Below are positions 9,584 to 17,488 of a stretch of 64,000 nucleotides of DNA, one piece after another. How positions within the stretch are numbered: position 1 is the stretch's first letter; each line of letters begins with the position of its first letter. Below the pieces are notes generated by a model that was not told the DNA's origin, did not search any database, and saw only the letters and a program-made list of their open reading frames with translations. A program made the translations under genes and the position numbers. The stretch spans positions 1,550,001-1,614,000 of the forward strand of contig NZ_JAAMPA010000001.1 of assembly GCF_011758655.1 (NCBI RefSeq), in the 5' to 3' direction. Source of the stretch: Modestobacter marinus (GTDB taxonomy: Bacteria; Actinomycetota; Actinomycetes; Mycobacteriales; Geodermatophilaceae).

Positions 9584-10002
9584 CGCCGCCTGCCCCGGGG
9601 GGCGTGCACCTGCTCGACCTCGAGGCGCAGGCTCGTCGCGAACGCCGCGGCGGAGGACCACTGGGTGTGCAGCGTGGCGACCCGCTGGTCGGCCAGCTCC
9701 CGGTACATGGCGAGCCGCTCGACGAGCTCCGGGTCCGGCGGTGCCGTCGTCCCGGGCTCGCGGGAGCGCAGGCGGTCGAGGAGCTGCAGCACGTCGCGGA
9801 TCTCGTCGATGGTGAAGTCCAGCGGCTTCATCCGGCGGATCACCATCAGGCGCTCGACGTCGCCGTCGGTGTAGAGCCGGAAACCGCCGCTGCTGCGTGC
9901 CGTGGGAGTGGCCAGGCCGCTCTCCTCGTAGAAGCGGATGGTGCGGACGCTGAGCCCGGTGCGCTCGGCGACCTCGCCGATCTGCATGTGTCGCTCACCC
10001 AT
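9580..10002 (-). CDS. MerR-family regulator, second copy, coupled to prfC
   Basis: A 140-residue MerR protein closely similar to the one at 4282-4653. It has the HTH MQIGEVAERTGLSVRTIRFYEESGL, then RLYTDGDVERLMVIRRMKPLDFTIDEI and a C-terminal coiled coil around DVLQLLDRLRS. The ATG at 10002 has CGGAGG six bases upstream, which settles the start over the internal ATG at 9987. Its stop codon overlaps the prfC start. A dyad half-site plus a TTAGAGTT -10-like element lies about 50 bp upstream (10053-10068), suggesting autoregulation. It probably controls, with its paralog, the SulP genes; the signal is unknown. Confidence 0.87.
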   Translation of the reverse strand: MGERHMQIGEVAERTGLSVRTIRFYEESGLATPTARSSGGFRLYTDGDVERLMVIRRMKPLDFTIDEIRDVLQLLDRLRSREPGTTAPPDPELVERLAMYRELADQRVATLHTQWSSAAAFATSLRLEVEQVHAPRGRRR

Positions 10003-10052
10003 GGGGTGCCTCCGATCCAGGTGGCGCCGCGCCGGCGGCCCGACCGCACCCA

Positions 10053-10068
10053 ACTCTAACGTGAAAGG
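10053..10068 (-). promoter_or_regulatory. MerR-type dyad, site D (merR2-prfC promoter)
   Basis: The minus strand reads CCTTTCACGTTAGAGT, matching the ACGTTAGAGT half of the 23-bp dyad at 11997-12019 and the CACGT centre of the sites at 6321 and 11857. It lies about 50 bp upstream of the second merR. TTAGAGTT would serve as the -10 element. Confidence 0.5.
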
Positions 10069-10139
10069 AGGGTGCCAGCAGGGGTGTGGGGCTCCGGGAC
10101 GGCCGGGCGGCCAGCAGCCGACCGCCCCGGAGGTCGGGT

Positions 10140-10163
10140 CGTCCGGCCGCGCGCGGCCGGACG
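10140..10163 (-). terminator. 24-bp perfect GC palindrome after SulP2
   Basis: CGTCCGGCCGCG is followed directly by its exact reverse complement, six bases beyond the stop codon of the SulP2 reading frame. It can form a very stable hairpin, although no T-tract follows. It would insulate SulP2 from the merR2-prfC promoter. Confidence 0.55.
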
Positions 10164-10168
10164 GGGTG

Positions 10169-11659
10169 TCAGTGCGCGCCGGCCAGCTGCCCGCTGTGCC
10201 GCTCGTAGCGGGAGGCGGAGTGCCCGTTGAGGCCGACGACGTCCACGGTCTTGCCGCGGGTCGCGTACTTGTGGGTGATCGCGTCCAGCGCGGCGACCGT
10301 GGAGGCGTCCCAGACGTGGGCCCCGGAGAGGTCGATCACGACGTTCTCCGGATCGCCTGCGTAGTCGAACTGGGTGTACAGGTCGTTGCTGGAGGCGAAG
10401 AAGAGCGCGCCGTGGACCGAGTACACCCGGGTGCCGCCGTCGGGGTCGGTGACGCTGGTGACCTCGACCAGGTGGGCGACCCGGCGGGCGAAGAGCACGC
10501 AGGCGACCAGCACGCCGACGCCGACACCGATGGCGAGGTTGTGGGTGATCAGGGTGACCGCGACGGTGGACACCATCACGATCGTCTCGCTGCGGGGCAT
10601 CGTGTGGATGGTCCGCAGGCTGTGCCAGTCGAAGGTCGCGATCGCCACGAAGATCATCACGGCGACGAGGGCGGCCATCGGGATGAGCGCGACGATGTCG
10701 CCGAGGGCGACGACCATGATCAGCAGGAAGACCCCGGACAGGAAGGTCGACAGCCGGGTGCGGGCGCCGGACTTCACGTTGATCATCGTCTGGCCGATCA
10801 TGGCGCAGCCGCCCATGCCACCGAAGAGGCCGGAGGCGACGTTGGCGACGCCCTGGCCCCAGGACTCGCGGGTCTTGTTCGACGGGGTGTCGGTGAGGTC
10901 GTCGACGAGCTTCGCCGTCATGAGCGACTCCATCAGCCCGACGAACGCCACGCCGAGGGCGTAGGGGGCGATGATCGTCAGCGTCTCCCAGGTGAGCGGC
11001 AGGTCGGGGATGCCGAAGAACGGCAGGCTGTCGGGCAGCTCGCCCTGGTCGCCCACGTTGGGCACGGTGAGGGCGGCGGCGACGGTGAGCCCCGTCAGGA
11101 CCACGATCGACACCAGTGGGGCCGGGATCGCGGTGGTGAACCGCGGGAGCAGGAAGATGATCGCCAGGCCGGCGGCGACCATCGGGTAGACCAGCCAGGA
11201 GACGTCGACCAGGTACGGCAGTTGCGCGGTGAAGATCAGGATGGCCAGCGCGTTGACGAAGCCCACCATGACGCTGCGCGGGATGAACCGCATGAGCCGG
11301 GCGAACCCGGCCAGGCCCAGCAGCACCTGGAAGACGCCGCCCAGGACGACGGCCGCGAGCAGGTACTAGACCCCGTACTGGAGCGCCAGGGGGGCGACCA
11401 CGAGGGCGATGGCCCCGGTGGCGGCGGTGATCATCGCCGGACGGCCGCCGGTGAAGGCGATCACCACGGCCATCACGAAGGAGGAGAAGAGGCCGACGCG
11501 GGGGTCGACCCCGGCCAGGATGGAGAAGCTGATCGCCTCGGGGATCAGGGCCAGGGCCACGACGATGCCGGCGAGGACCTCGGTGCGCGCGACGCGCGGC
11601 GACAGCCAGGAGGGTCGGGTCAGGCGCGGCTGAGGCCGCGACAGCAGGGCAGAGGACAT
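10169..11659 (-). pseudogene. SulP family transporter, copy 2, interrupted by an in-frame TAG
   Basis: The frame encodes a second SulP transporter of 497 codons, almost identical to copy 1 through the membrane domain and about four fifths identical in the STAS domain by eye. Codon 98 (positions 11366-11368) is TAG where copy 1 has GAG in the context LEYLLAAVV, so one G-to-T change splits the gene. The 5' piece of 97 residues covers only the first membrane segments. The 3' piece could restart at GTG 11326 but would lack TM1-3. No other frameshift is seen, so inactivation is very recent, or the base is a sequencing error. The 23 nt before the ATG are identical to those of copy 1, and a MerR-type dyad lies at 11857. 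Confidence 0.85.
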
Positions 11660-11856
11660 GCCACCGTCTTCGGGTCGTGCGCCCGCAGGCGCTGAGGGAG
11701 AGGCGCCGCAGGGCGCCAGGAGAGCTGGGTCGCGCGGCGTCCGGGGACGTGCGCGTCATCGGTCCGACATCGGGGGTGCAGCCGCCGGGGGCGGGGCCCG
11801 GAACGTCGGTGGTCCGGAGTCGACGGGCCGCTGTGCCCGTCGTCGTCCGGAACAAC

Positions 11857-11877
11857 ATAACCCTCACGTGAGGGAAG
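11857..11877 (-). promoter_or_regulatory. MerR-type dyad, site B (SulP2 promoter)
   Basis: The core CCCTCACGTGAGGG (11861-11874) is a perfect 14-bp palindrome. On the minus strand it is followed by TTATGTTGT, a plausible -10, giving the dyad-in-spacer layout of MerR promoters. It corresponds in position and sequence to site A of SulP1. Confidence 0.62.
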
Positions 11878-11996
11878 TGTGCAGTGGGGTCGCTCACCGG
11901 CCTGTCGTCTCGCTGCCCGCGGAGGTCGAGGAGCGACCGATCCGGCCGCCTCCCCGGTTGCACGGGCCGGCGCGCGGATCCGACCGACATGGACTC

Positions 11997-12019
11997 GACC
12001 CTAACGTCAGGTTAGAGTC
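11997..12019 (+). promoter_or_regulatory. MerR-type dyad, site C (zinc-ribbon cluster promoter)
   Basis: A 23-bp interrupted palindrome with outer arms GACCCTAAC and GTTAGAGTC around a central GTCAG. It shares CTAAC/GTTAG and the ACGT element with sites A, B and D. TTAGAGT at its right end can act as a -10 for the genes starting at 12065. The symmetry is the best of the four sites. Confidence 0.62.
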
Positions 12020-12064
12020 GTGAGCAGAGCGCCGACGCGCAGCCCTCGACGGAGGAGGACGTCC

Positions 12065-12403
12065 ATGCCCCTGCACATCGAGTGCCCGGACTGCGGCGAG
12101 ACCGACGACCTCGTCGGCGACCGCGGTGTGGAGGGCATCGGCATCACCTGCGGCACCTGCGGCGCCCGGTTCCTGCGTGACCGGCGGCTGGGGTGCGCGT
12201 CCTGCGCCGGCACCGACCTGGTGCTCCGGCCCCAGGTGCTCACCCAGTTCTCCCGCGGGACCCAGCTGTCCGTCGTCGGCTGGACCGAGACGCACTGCTG
12301 CACCGCGTGCGACGCCGAGGCGCTGCTGCGGTCCGAGCGCGCCAACGCGCCGCTGCCGGCGGAGTACCGCCCTCGCGCGGTCCGCCCGCCGTCCCGCACC
12401 TGA
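12065..12403 (+). CDS. Small multi-zinc-ribbon protein
   Basis: A 112-residue cysteine-rich protein with CPDC, CGTC and CASC knuckles and a final CCTAC, enough for two zinc ribbons. The tail is basic (RPRAVRPPSRT). The ATG at 12065 has GGAGGAGG 6-13 nt upstream, so longer upstream frames are not used. I do not recognise a named family. The ribbons resemble those of probable zinc-binding or rubredoxin-like accessory proteins. It is the first gene of a small plus-strand cluster controlled by a MerR-type dyad, which ties it to the SulP/MerR system. Confidence 0.72.
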   Translation: MPLHIECPDCGETDDLVGDRGVEGIGITCGTCGARFLRDRRLGCASCAGTDLVLRPQVLTQFSRGTQLSVVGWTETHCCTACDAEALLRSERANAPLPAEYRPRAVRPPSRT

Positions 12404-12432
12404 ACCCACTCCTGCACACCGAGGGAAACGCC

Positions 12433-12639
12433 ATGACGACGACCCGCACCCAGCTCCTCGACCACATCGAGGCCGCGTTCGGCCACGGCCCGGTCACCAG
12501 CGACGAGATGCGCGAGGCAGCGCTGGCGACCGGTGCCGATCCGGACGTGCTGTTCCTGCTCGACGCCCTGCCGGACCGGCAGTACAGCAGCCCCCGGGAG
12601 ATCTGGCCGCACCTTCCCGACCTGCCCGTCGGCGGCTGA
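12433..12639 (+). CDS. DUF2795-like small protein
   Basis: A 68-residue protein starting MTTTRTQLLDHIEAAFG and ending near YSSPREIWPHLPDLPVG. The size and the PxDVLFLLDALPDRQYSSPREIW-type helix-turn region resemble the DUF2795 family of small actinobacterial proteins of unknown function. GAGGGAAA lies 8 nt before the ATG. It lies 29 bp after the zinc-ribbon gene in the same unit. Confidence 0.7.
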   Translation: MTTTRTQLLDHIEAAFGHGPVTSDEMREAALATGADPDVLFLLDALPDRQYSSPREIWPHLPDLPVGG

Positions 12640-12683
12640 CCCCGCACCTGACCGAACCCGCCCGACCAGACCGGAGCACGACC

Positions 12684-13187
12684 ATCTCCCTCCACCCCGA
12701 CATCGACACGACCACGTCGGCCCCGTCGCCGGGCCCCGACCTCGCCGACCTCGCCGAACGCGCCGCGGCCCACCTGCGTGACCTGCCCCGGGCGCCCGAG
12801 GACGCCGTCGTCGGCGTCTACCGCCCCTTCGGCCGCACGAGCCGACTGGCGGCGAGCCGCCTGCGCACCCTGCTGGCACCCACCCCCTGCCGGACGCTCA
12901 CCCCGCTCACCGGCCGCTGGCCCGCGCGGTCGGGCGTCGACGACGAGACCACCCCGGACCCCCAGCACCTCGAGGACCTCTGCCTGGTCGTCGACGTCAG
13001 CCGGACCCCGCAGCGCGACGCCCGGGCCATCGCCGACGCGGCGGGAGTGCTGCTCATCGCCCGCACGCCGCCGCCGATGGGGCCCGAGCCCGACGGCAGC
13101 GCCCTCGCGCGCGGCACGGCCATCGGCCGGGCCGTCGCGCTGGGCCGGCCGCTCGGCACCTCGTCGCCGGTCGATCAGCCCCGGTGA
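12684..13187 (+). CDS. Hypothetical protein with no standard start codon
   Basis: The frame from about 12684 to 13187 has typical coding character (strong third-position G/C, mixed amino acids such as LADLAERAAAHLRDLPRAPEDAVV and EDLCLVVDVSRTPQRDA). Its stop overlaps the GTG of the downstream GGDEF gene as GTGA. However, between the previous gene and residue about 35 there is no ATG, GTG or TTG in frame. The best site is ATC at 12684, seven bases after CGGAGC; a sequence error (ATG to ATC) would also explain it. About 167 residues, no recognised domain. Downstream coupling suggests it may act with the diguanylate cyclase. Confidence 0.55.
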   Translation: MSLHPDIDTTTSAPSPGPDLADLAERAAAHLRDLPRAPEDAVVGVYRPFGRTSRLAASRLRTLLAPTPCRTLTPLTGRWPARSGVDDETTPDPQHLEDLCLVVDVSRTPQRDARAIADAAGVLLIARTPPPMGPEPDGSALARGTAIGRAVALGRPLGTSSPVDQPR

Positions 13188-13897
13188 GCGACCGCGCCCG
13201 CGGGGCGGTGCGAACCGGCTGGCAGATCGTGGCGCTGACCGCGCTCCCGATGCTCGCCCCGCCCCGCCCCACGGGCCGGGGAGCTGGCCGGCTGGCCGCC
13301 GTGCTGCCCGGGACGGCGGCCCTGGTGCTCCTCTCCCGGCACACGCGGCGCTCCCGGAGGGTCATCGCGGAGCTCGAGCAGCGCTGTCGCACCGACGCAC
13401 TGACCGGGGTGGGCAACCGGGGTGCCTTCGACGACGACCTGCGTGGCCGCCTGCAGGGGATCGCCGGCCGCCGGCGTCACGGCGACCCGGTCGGGGTCAC
13501 CCTGGTGCTGGCCGACATCGACCACTTCAAGTCCTACAACGACCGGCACGGTCATCCCGCCGGGGACCGCGCCCTCGCCCGCGTCGCCCGGGCGCTGCAG
13601 CTGGCCTGCCGGAGCGGGGACGGCGTCCACCGGATCGGGGGCGAGGAGTTCGCCGTCGTCCTGGAGGCCGATCACGCCAGCAGCCTGCTGATCGCCGACC
13701 GGATCCGGCGGCTCGTGGCCGCGTCCACCGACGACCGGCTCACCGTCTCCCTCGGCGTGGCCACCGCGCAGCACGACGACGCCGAGGCCCTCCTCGACCA
13801 GGCCGACCGCGCGCTCTACCGGGCCAAGGCCCGCGGCCGGAACCGCATCGAGAGCCACCGCGGACCACTGTCCGGAGTGCGCGCCTCCACCTGCTGA
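13184..13897 (+). CDS. Membrane-anchored GGDEF diguanylate cyclase
   Basis: A 237-residue protein with one or two N-terminal hydrophobic segments (about residues 10-50), a short coiled linker, and a complete GGDEF domain from about residue 68. The substrate-binding stretch LADIDHFKSYNDRHGHPAGD and the active-site loop GGEEF are intact, so it should condense two GTP to c-di-GMP. No RxxD inhibitory site is obvious upstream of GGEEF. The GTG start overlaps the preceding stop codon (GTGA). It closes the MerR-linked cluster that begins at 12065 and may convert that signal into c-di-GMP. Confidence 0.88.
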   Translation: MSDRARGAVRTGWQIVALTALPMLAPPRPTGRGAGRLAAVLPGTAALVLLSRHTRRSRRVIAELEQRCRTDALTGVGNRGAFDDDLRGRLQGIAGRRRHGDPVGVTLVLADIDHFKSYNDRHGHPAGDRALARVARALQLACRSGDGVHRIGGEEFAVVLEADHASSLLIADRIRRLVAASTDDRLTVSLGVATAQHDDAEALLDQADRALYRAKARGRNRIESHRGPLSGVRASTC

Positions 13898-13936
13898 CGT
13901 CGCGACGGGCCCGGGCCGCGCCGGGCCGGCGACGGC

Positions 13937-15622
13937 TCAGGCGTCGATGACCACCGGGATGATCATCGGGGTGCGGCGGTGCGAGCGGTTCGCCCAGTTG
14001 CTCACGGCCTTGGCGATCAGCGACTCCAGCTGGGCGGCGTCCTTGACGCCGTCGGCCGCCGCGCGGGCCAGCTCCCGCTCGATCAGCGGCACCGCGGCGT
14101 CGAAGGACTCGGCCTCGTGGACGAAGCCGCGGGCCAGGAAGTCCGGGGCCTCGACGAGCTGCCCGGTGTTGGCGTCGACGATCGCCACGACGGTGATCAC
14201 GCCCTCCTCGGCGAGGGTGCGCCGGTCCTTCAGCGAGGCCTCCGTCGCCCCGCCGACGGTCGAGCCGTCGACGTAGACGTTGCCGGCGGAGACCTTGCCG
14301 GTGATCGAGACCCGGCCGTCCACCAGGTCGACCACGGAGCCGTCCTCGGCGATGACCACCCCGCGCGGGTGGACGCCGGTGCGGATGGCCAGGTCGGCGT
14401 TGGCCCGCAGGTGGCGGGACTCCCCGTGCACCGGCATGACGTTGCGCGGCTTGACGATGTTGTAGCAGTACACGAGCTCGCCGGCGCTGGCGTGCCCGGA
14501 GACGTGCACCTTCGCGTTGCCCTTGTGGACGACGTTGGCGCCGATCCGGGTGAACTCGTTGATGATCCGGTAGATCGCGTTCTCGTTGCCCGGGATGAGC
14601 GAGCTGGCCAGCAGCACGGTGTCGCCCTCGGAGATCCGGATGACGTGGTCCCGGTTGGCCATCCGGGACAGCGCCGCCATCGGCTCGCCCTGGGAGCCGG
14701 TGCAGACCAGGCAGACCTGGTCGGCGGGCAGCTTCTCCAGCACCTTGAGGTCGACGACCAGGCCCTTGGGCACCTGCAGGTAGCCCAGGTCGCGGGCGAT
14801 CCCCATGTTGCGGACCATCGACCGGCCGACGAAGGCGACCTTGCGGCCGTGCTCGTGGGCGGCGTCGAGGACCTGCTGGATGCGGTGCACGTGGCTGGCG
14901 AAGCTGGAGACGATCACCCGCTTGGGCGCGGTGCGGAACACCGTGTCGATCGCCGGGGTGAGCTCGCCCTCCGACGTGGTGAAGCCGGGCACGTCGGCGT
15001 TGGTGGAGTCGGTGAGGAAGAGGTCGACCCCCTCCTCGCCGAGCCGGGCGAAGCCGCGCAGGTCGGTGATCCGCTGGTCCAGCGGGAACTGGTCCATCTT
15101 GAAGTCGCCGGTGTGCAGCACCAGCCCGGCCGCGGTGCGGATCGCCACCGCCAGCGCGTCGGGGATGGAGTGGTTGACCGCGAGGAACTCCAGGTCGAAG
15201 GGGCCCAGCCGCAGCTCGTCGCCCTCCTTGACCTGCTCGGTCACCGGGGTGATCTTGTGCTCCTTGAGCTTGGCCTCGATGAAGGCCAGCGTCAGCTTCG
15301 AGCCGACGACCGGGATGTCCCGCCGCTCCCGGAGCAGGTAGGGGACGCCGCCGATGTGGTCCTCGTGCCCGTGGGTCAGCACGATCGCCACGACGTCGTC
15401 CAGCCGGTCCCGGATGGAGGTGAAGTCCGGGAGGATCACGTCGATCCCGGGCTGGTGCTCCTCGGGGAACAGCACGCCGCAGTCGACGATCAGCAGCTTG
15501 CCGGCGTGCTCGAAGACGGTCATGTTGCGGCCGATCTCGCCCAGGCCACCGAGGGCCACGACCCGCAAGCCCGCGGGGGCCAGTGCGGGAGGCGTGCCAG
15601 GGTCGCGACGAGATCGGCTCAT
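13937..15622 (-). CDS. rnj: Ribonuclease J
   Basis: A 561-residue metallo-beta-lactamase/beta-CASP ribonuclease acting in 5'-to-3' exonucleolytic and endonucleolytic RNA decay in the cytosol. The zinc motif HGHEDHIGG is at about residues 80-88. The GLGEIGRNM segment near the N-terminus and the MPVHGESRHL segment near residue 395 are RNase J signatures. The C-terminal RNase J domain ends RSHRRTPMIIPVV. The ATG at 15622 was preferred; a GTG nine bases upstream is possible. dapA, which often accompanies this gene in actinobacteria, is not adjacent. Confidence 0.95.
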   Translation of the reverse strand: MSRSRRDPGTPPALAPAGLRVVALGGLGEIGRNMTVFEHAGKLLIVDCGVLFPEEHQPGIDVILPDFTSIRDRLDDVVAIVLTHGHEDHIGGVPYLLRERRDIPVVGSKLTLAFIEAKLKEHKITPVTEQVKEGDELRLGPFDLEFLAVNHSIPDALAVAIRTAAGLVLHTGDFKMDQFPLDQRITDLRGFARLGEEGVDLFLTDSTNADVPGFTTSEGELTPAIDTVFRTAPKRVIVSSFASHVHRIQQVLDAAHEHGRKVAFVGRSMVRNMGIARDLGYLQVPKGLVVDLKVLEKLPADQVCLVCTGSQGEPMAALSRMANRDHVIRISEGDTVLLASSLIPGNENAIYRIINEFTRIGANVVHKGNAKVHVSGHASAGELVYCYNIVKPRNVMPVHGESRHLRANADLAIRTGVHPRGVVIAEDGSVVDLVDGRVSITGKVSAGNVYVDGSTVGGATEASLKDRRTLAEEGVITVVAIVDANTGQLVEAPDFLARGFVHEAESFDAAVPLIERELARAAADGVKDAAQLESLIAKAVSNWANRSHRRTPMIIPVVIDA

Positions 15623-15712
15623 GCCCTTCACGCTACGTGCGCTGCACCGGGGATCTGCCGCCGGTCCCGCCGTGTCTGCATCCGATGCAGCCGCTCACGG
15701 CGAACGTCTGGT

Positions 15713-15949
15713 GTGGAGTCGCTCGCCCGGGACGAACACCAGTGGGTCGTCCAGCCGTTGCTCGACGCCGGCCTGCCGCTCGAGGAGATCCGGTCGCTGG
15801 TCTTCGGCCTGGCCTTCCAGGGCGTGGTCGGCGAGGGGCGCGAGGTCCTCGCCTGCGTCCGGGACCTCGTCGCCGACCGGCCCGCGGAGGTCCGCGCCGC
15901 CTGGTCGGAGGTCGTCCACCGGCTGTTCCTGCTGGAGCCCCCGACCTAG
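15713..15949 (+). CDS. Small hypothetical protein between rnj and zwf
   Basis: A 78-residue, probably all-helical protein (VESLARDEHQWVVQPLLDAG, then LEEIRSLVFGLAFQGVVGEG). The GTG at 15713 is the likeliest start, though no strong ribosome-binding site is seen. Codon third positions are G/C-rich in this frame only. It is divergent from rnj and convergent with the zwf-like gene, ending 7 bp from that stop. No family is recognised. Confidence 0.55.
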   Translation: MESLARDEHQWVVQPLLDAGLPLEEIRSLVFGLAFQGVVGEGREVLACVRDLVADRPAEVRAAWSEVVHRLFLLEPPT

Positions 15950-15956
15950 GGGCGGC

Positions 15957-17315
15957 TCAGCCGGGTGCCGGGCCGGCCGACCCGGCCGGGTACTCCCGCA
16001 GCGGCACCTCACCCGCCGCCCAGGCGGCCAGCACCGGCTCGACGATGCGCCAGGACTGCTCGGCCTCCACGTCGCTGATGGACAGGGTGGTGTCCCCGGC
16101 CAGCATCTCTCGGAGCAGCAGCCCGTAGGCCGACAGGTCGTTGGGGGGCAGCTCGATGTCCAGGGCCCGGCGCTCGAGGTCGAACGGCTCACCGGGCCCG
16201 TTCAGGTTCAGCTCCACCGTCACGTGGTCGGGGTCCAGGCCGAGCCGGAGCACGTCGGGCTCCAGCTGCTGGTCGCCGAAGGCCAGGTGCGGCACCGGCT
16301 TGAACCACACGGCGATCTCCCGGCGGCTCGCGCCCAGCGCCTTGCCGCTGCGCAGCCGGAACGGCACGCCCGCCCAGCGCCAGTTGTCGATCGTCAGCGT
16401 CAACTCGGCGTGGGTCTCGGTCTCCCGGGCCGGGTCGACGCCGTCCTCGCTGGTGTAGTCGGGCAGCTCCCGGCCCTGGACCGTCCCGGCGGTGTACCGG
16501 CCGCGCACGGTGTCCCGGATCAGGTCGGCCGGGGGCCGGACCGCGCGCAGGACGTCGGCCTTGCGGGCGGCCAGGCTGGCGCCGTCCACGGCGGTGGGCG
16601 GTTCCATCGCCACGAGGGCCAGCTGCTGGAGCAGGTGGTTCTGCAGCATGTCCCGCAGCGCGCCCGCCTTGTCGTAGTAGCCGGCGCGCCCCTCCAGGCC
16701 GAGCGTCTCGTCGAAGACGATCTCGACCCGGTCGACGTGCGCGGCGTTCCACACCGGCTCGAACAGCCGGTTGGCGAAGCGCAGCCCGAGGACGTTGAGC
16801 ACGGTCTGCTTGGCCAGGAAGTGGTCGGTGCGGAACGCCCGCTCCTCGGGGACCAGCCGGTGCAGGACGGCGTTGAGCTCGCGGGCGTCGGCCTCGTCCC
16901 GGCCGAAGGGCTTCTCCACCGCGATCGTCGTGCCCTCGGGGAGCTCGACCCCGGTCAGCGCCTCCAGGGTGGGGAGGAAGACGGTGTTCGGCAGGGCCAG
17001 GTAGACCACCGGGCGGCCCGACACCCGGGCCAGCACCTGCCGCAGGTCGTCGGCGGCGGTGACGTCGCCGCGCTGGTAGCCGAGCCGGTCGACCAGGCGG
17101 TCCCGGGCCTCCTCGGGCACCTGCGGAGCGTGGTCGGCGAGCCGGGTCCGCGCCCACTCCCGGTACTCCTGCTCCGACCAGTCCTCTCGGCCGACCGCCA
17201 GCACGCCGACGTCCGCGTCGAGCGCGTCCGCCTGCAACAGCTGGGCCAGCCCCGGGAGCAGCAGGCGGCCGGTGAGGTCGCCCGTGCCGCCGAGCACCAC
17301 GAAGGTCGCCTGCAT
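15957..17315 (-). CDS. zwf: Glucose-6-phosphate dehydrogenase
   Basis: A 452-residue NAD(P)-dependent enzyme oxidising glucose 6-phosphate to 6-phosphogluconolactone. The N-terminal Rossmann motif is GGTGDLTGRLLLPGL. The lysine motif VEKPFGRDEADARELN and the substrate-site motif are recognisable, but the latter reads RTDHFLAKQTV instead of the usual RIDHYLGKE. The later YYDKAGALRDMLQNHLLQ segment is well conserved. It is about 40 residues shorter than the main Zwf of most bacteria. No transaldolase, opcA or pgl gene is adjacent, so this may be a secondary paralog. The divergent region upstream contains two long hairpins. Confidence 0.88.
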   Translation of the reverse strand: MQATFVVLGGTGDLTGRLLLPGLAQLLQADALDADVGVLAVGREDWSEQEYREWARTRLADHAPQVPEEARDRLVDRLGYQRGDVTAADDLRQVLARVSGRPVVYLALPNTVFLPTLEALTGVELPEGTTIAVEKPFGRDEADARELNAVLHRLVPEERAFRTDHFLAKQTVLNVLGLRFANRLFEPVWNAAHVDRVEIVFDETLGLEGRAGYYDKAGALRDMLQNHLLQQLALVAMEPPTAVDGASLAARKADVLRAVRPPADLIRDTVRGRYTAGTVQGRELPDYTSEDGVDPARETETHAELTLTIDNWRWAGVPFRLRSGKALGASRREIAVWFKPVPHLAFGDQQLEPDVLRLGLDPDHVTVELNLNGPGEPFDLERRALDIELPPNDLSAYGLLLREMLAGDTTLSISDVEAEQSWRIVEPVLAAWAAGEVPLREYPAGSAGPAPG

Positions 17316-17358
17316 CGTCGTCCTCTCCGTCGTCGCACCGGCCCACCCGACGCGGGCC

Positions 17359-17386
17359 CCCTCGCGCCCTGCCCAGGGCGCGAGGG
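17359..17386. repeat. 13-bp-stem inverted repeat, zwf/aidB divergent region
   Basis: CCCTCGCGCCCTG and its exact reverse complement are separated by two bases. It lies 44 bp upstream of the zwf start and immediately next to a second, larger hairpin. It is not at the end of any gene, so a simple terminator role does not fit. Confidence 0.65.
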
Positions 17387-17392
17387 ACTGAA

Positions 17393-17441
17393 CCCCGGGG
17401 ACGCCGGACCGGCGCCGGGAGGCCGTCCGGCGTCCCCGGGG
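17393..17441. repeat. 17-bp-stem inverted repeat, zwf/aidB divergent region
   Basis: CCCCGGGGACGCCGGAC at 17393-17409 is matched perfectly by its reverse complement at 17425-17441, with a 15-base GC-rich loop. It sits 48 bp before the aidB start. Either transcript leader could form it, or it could be a large protein-binding dyad. Nothing in the sequence identifies the partner. Confidence 0.65.
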
Positions 17442-17488
17442 CGTGGTCCACTGCGGGGGGAACCGGGGACACGTCGCCAGGAGGCGCA

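Larger units (their letters stand above)
11660..12064. other. Divergent control region between SulP2 and the zinc-ribbon cluster
   Basis: This 405-bp stretch holds no convincing gene. Next to SulP2 lies the 23-nt leader shared with SulP1. The rest contains two MerR-type dyads (11857-11877 facing SulP2, 11997-12019 facing the zinc-ribbon gene), so it is a divergent promoter region for two units that probably share a regulator. Short open frames here have no ribosome-binding sites and look accidental. Confidence 0.6.

Noticed and set aside
10169-11326. Treating the two SulP2 pieces as two separate genes
   Set aside because: They are one frame separated by a single TAG; neither part has a complete membrane domain.
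13979-15949. 656-codon plus-strand frame across rnj
   Set aside because: It is an antisense shadow of RNase J, rich in Val-Asp-Gly repeats. Only its last 79 codons (15713-15949) look like a real gene and are annotated.
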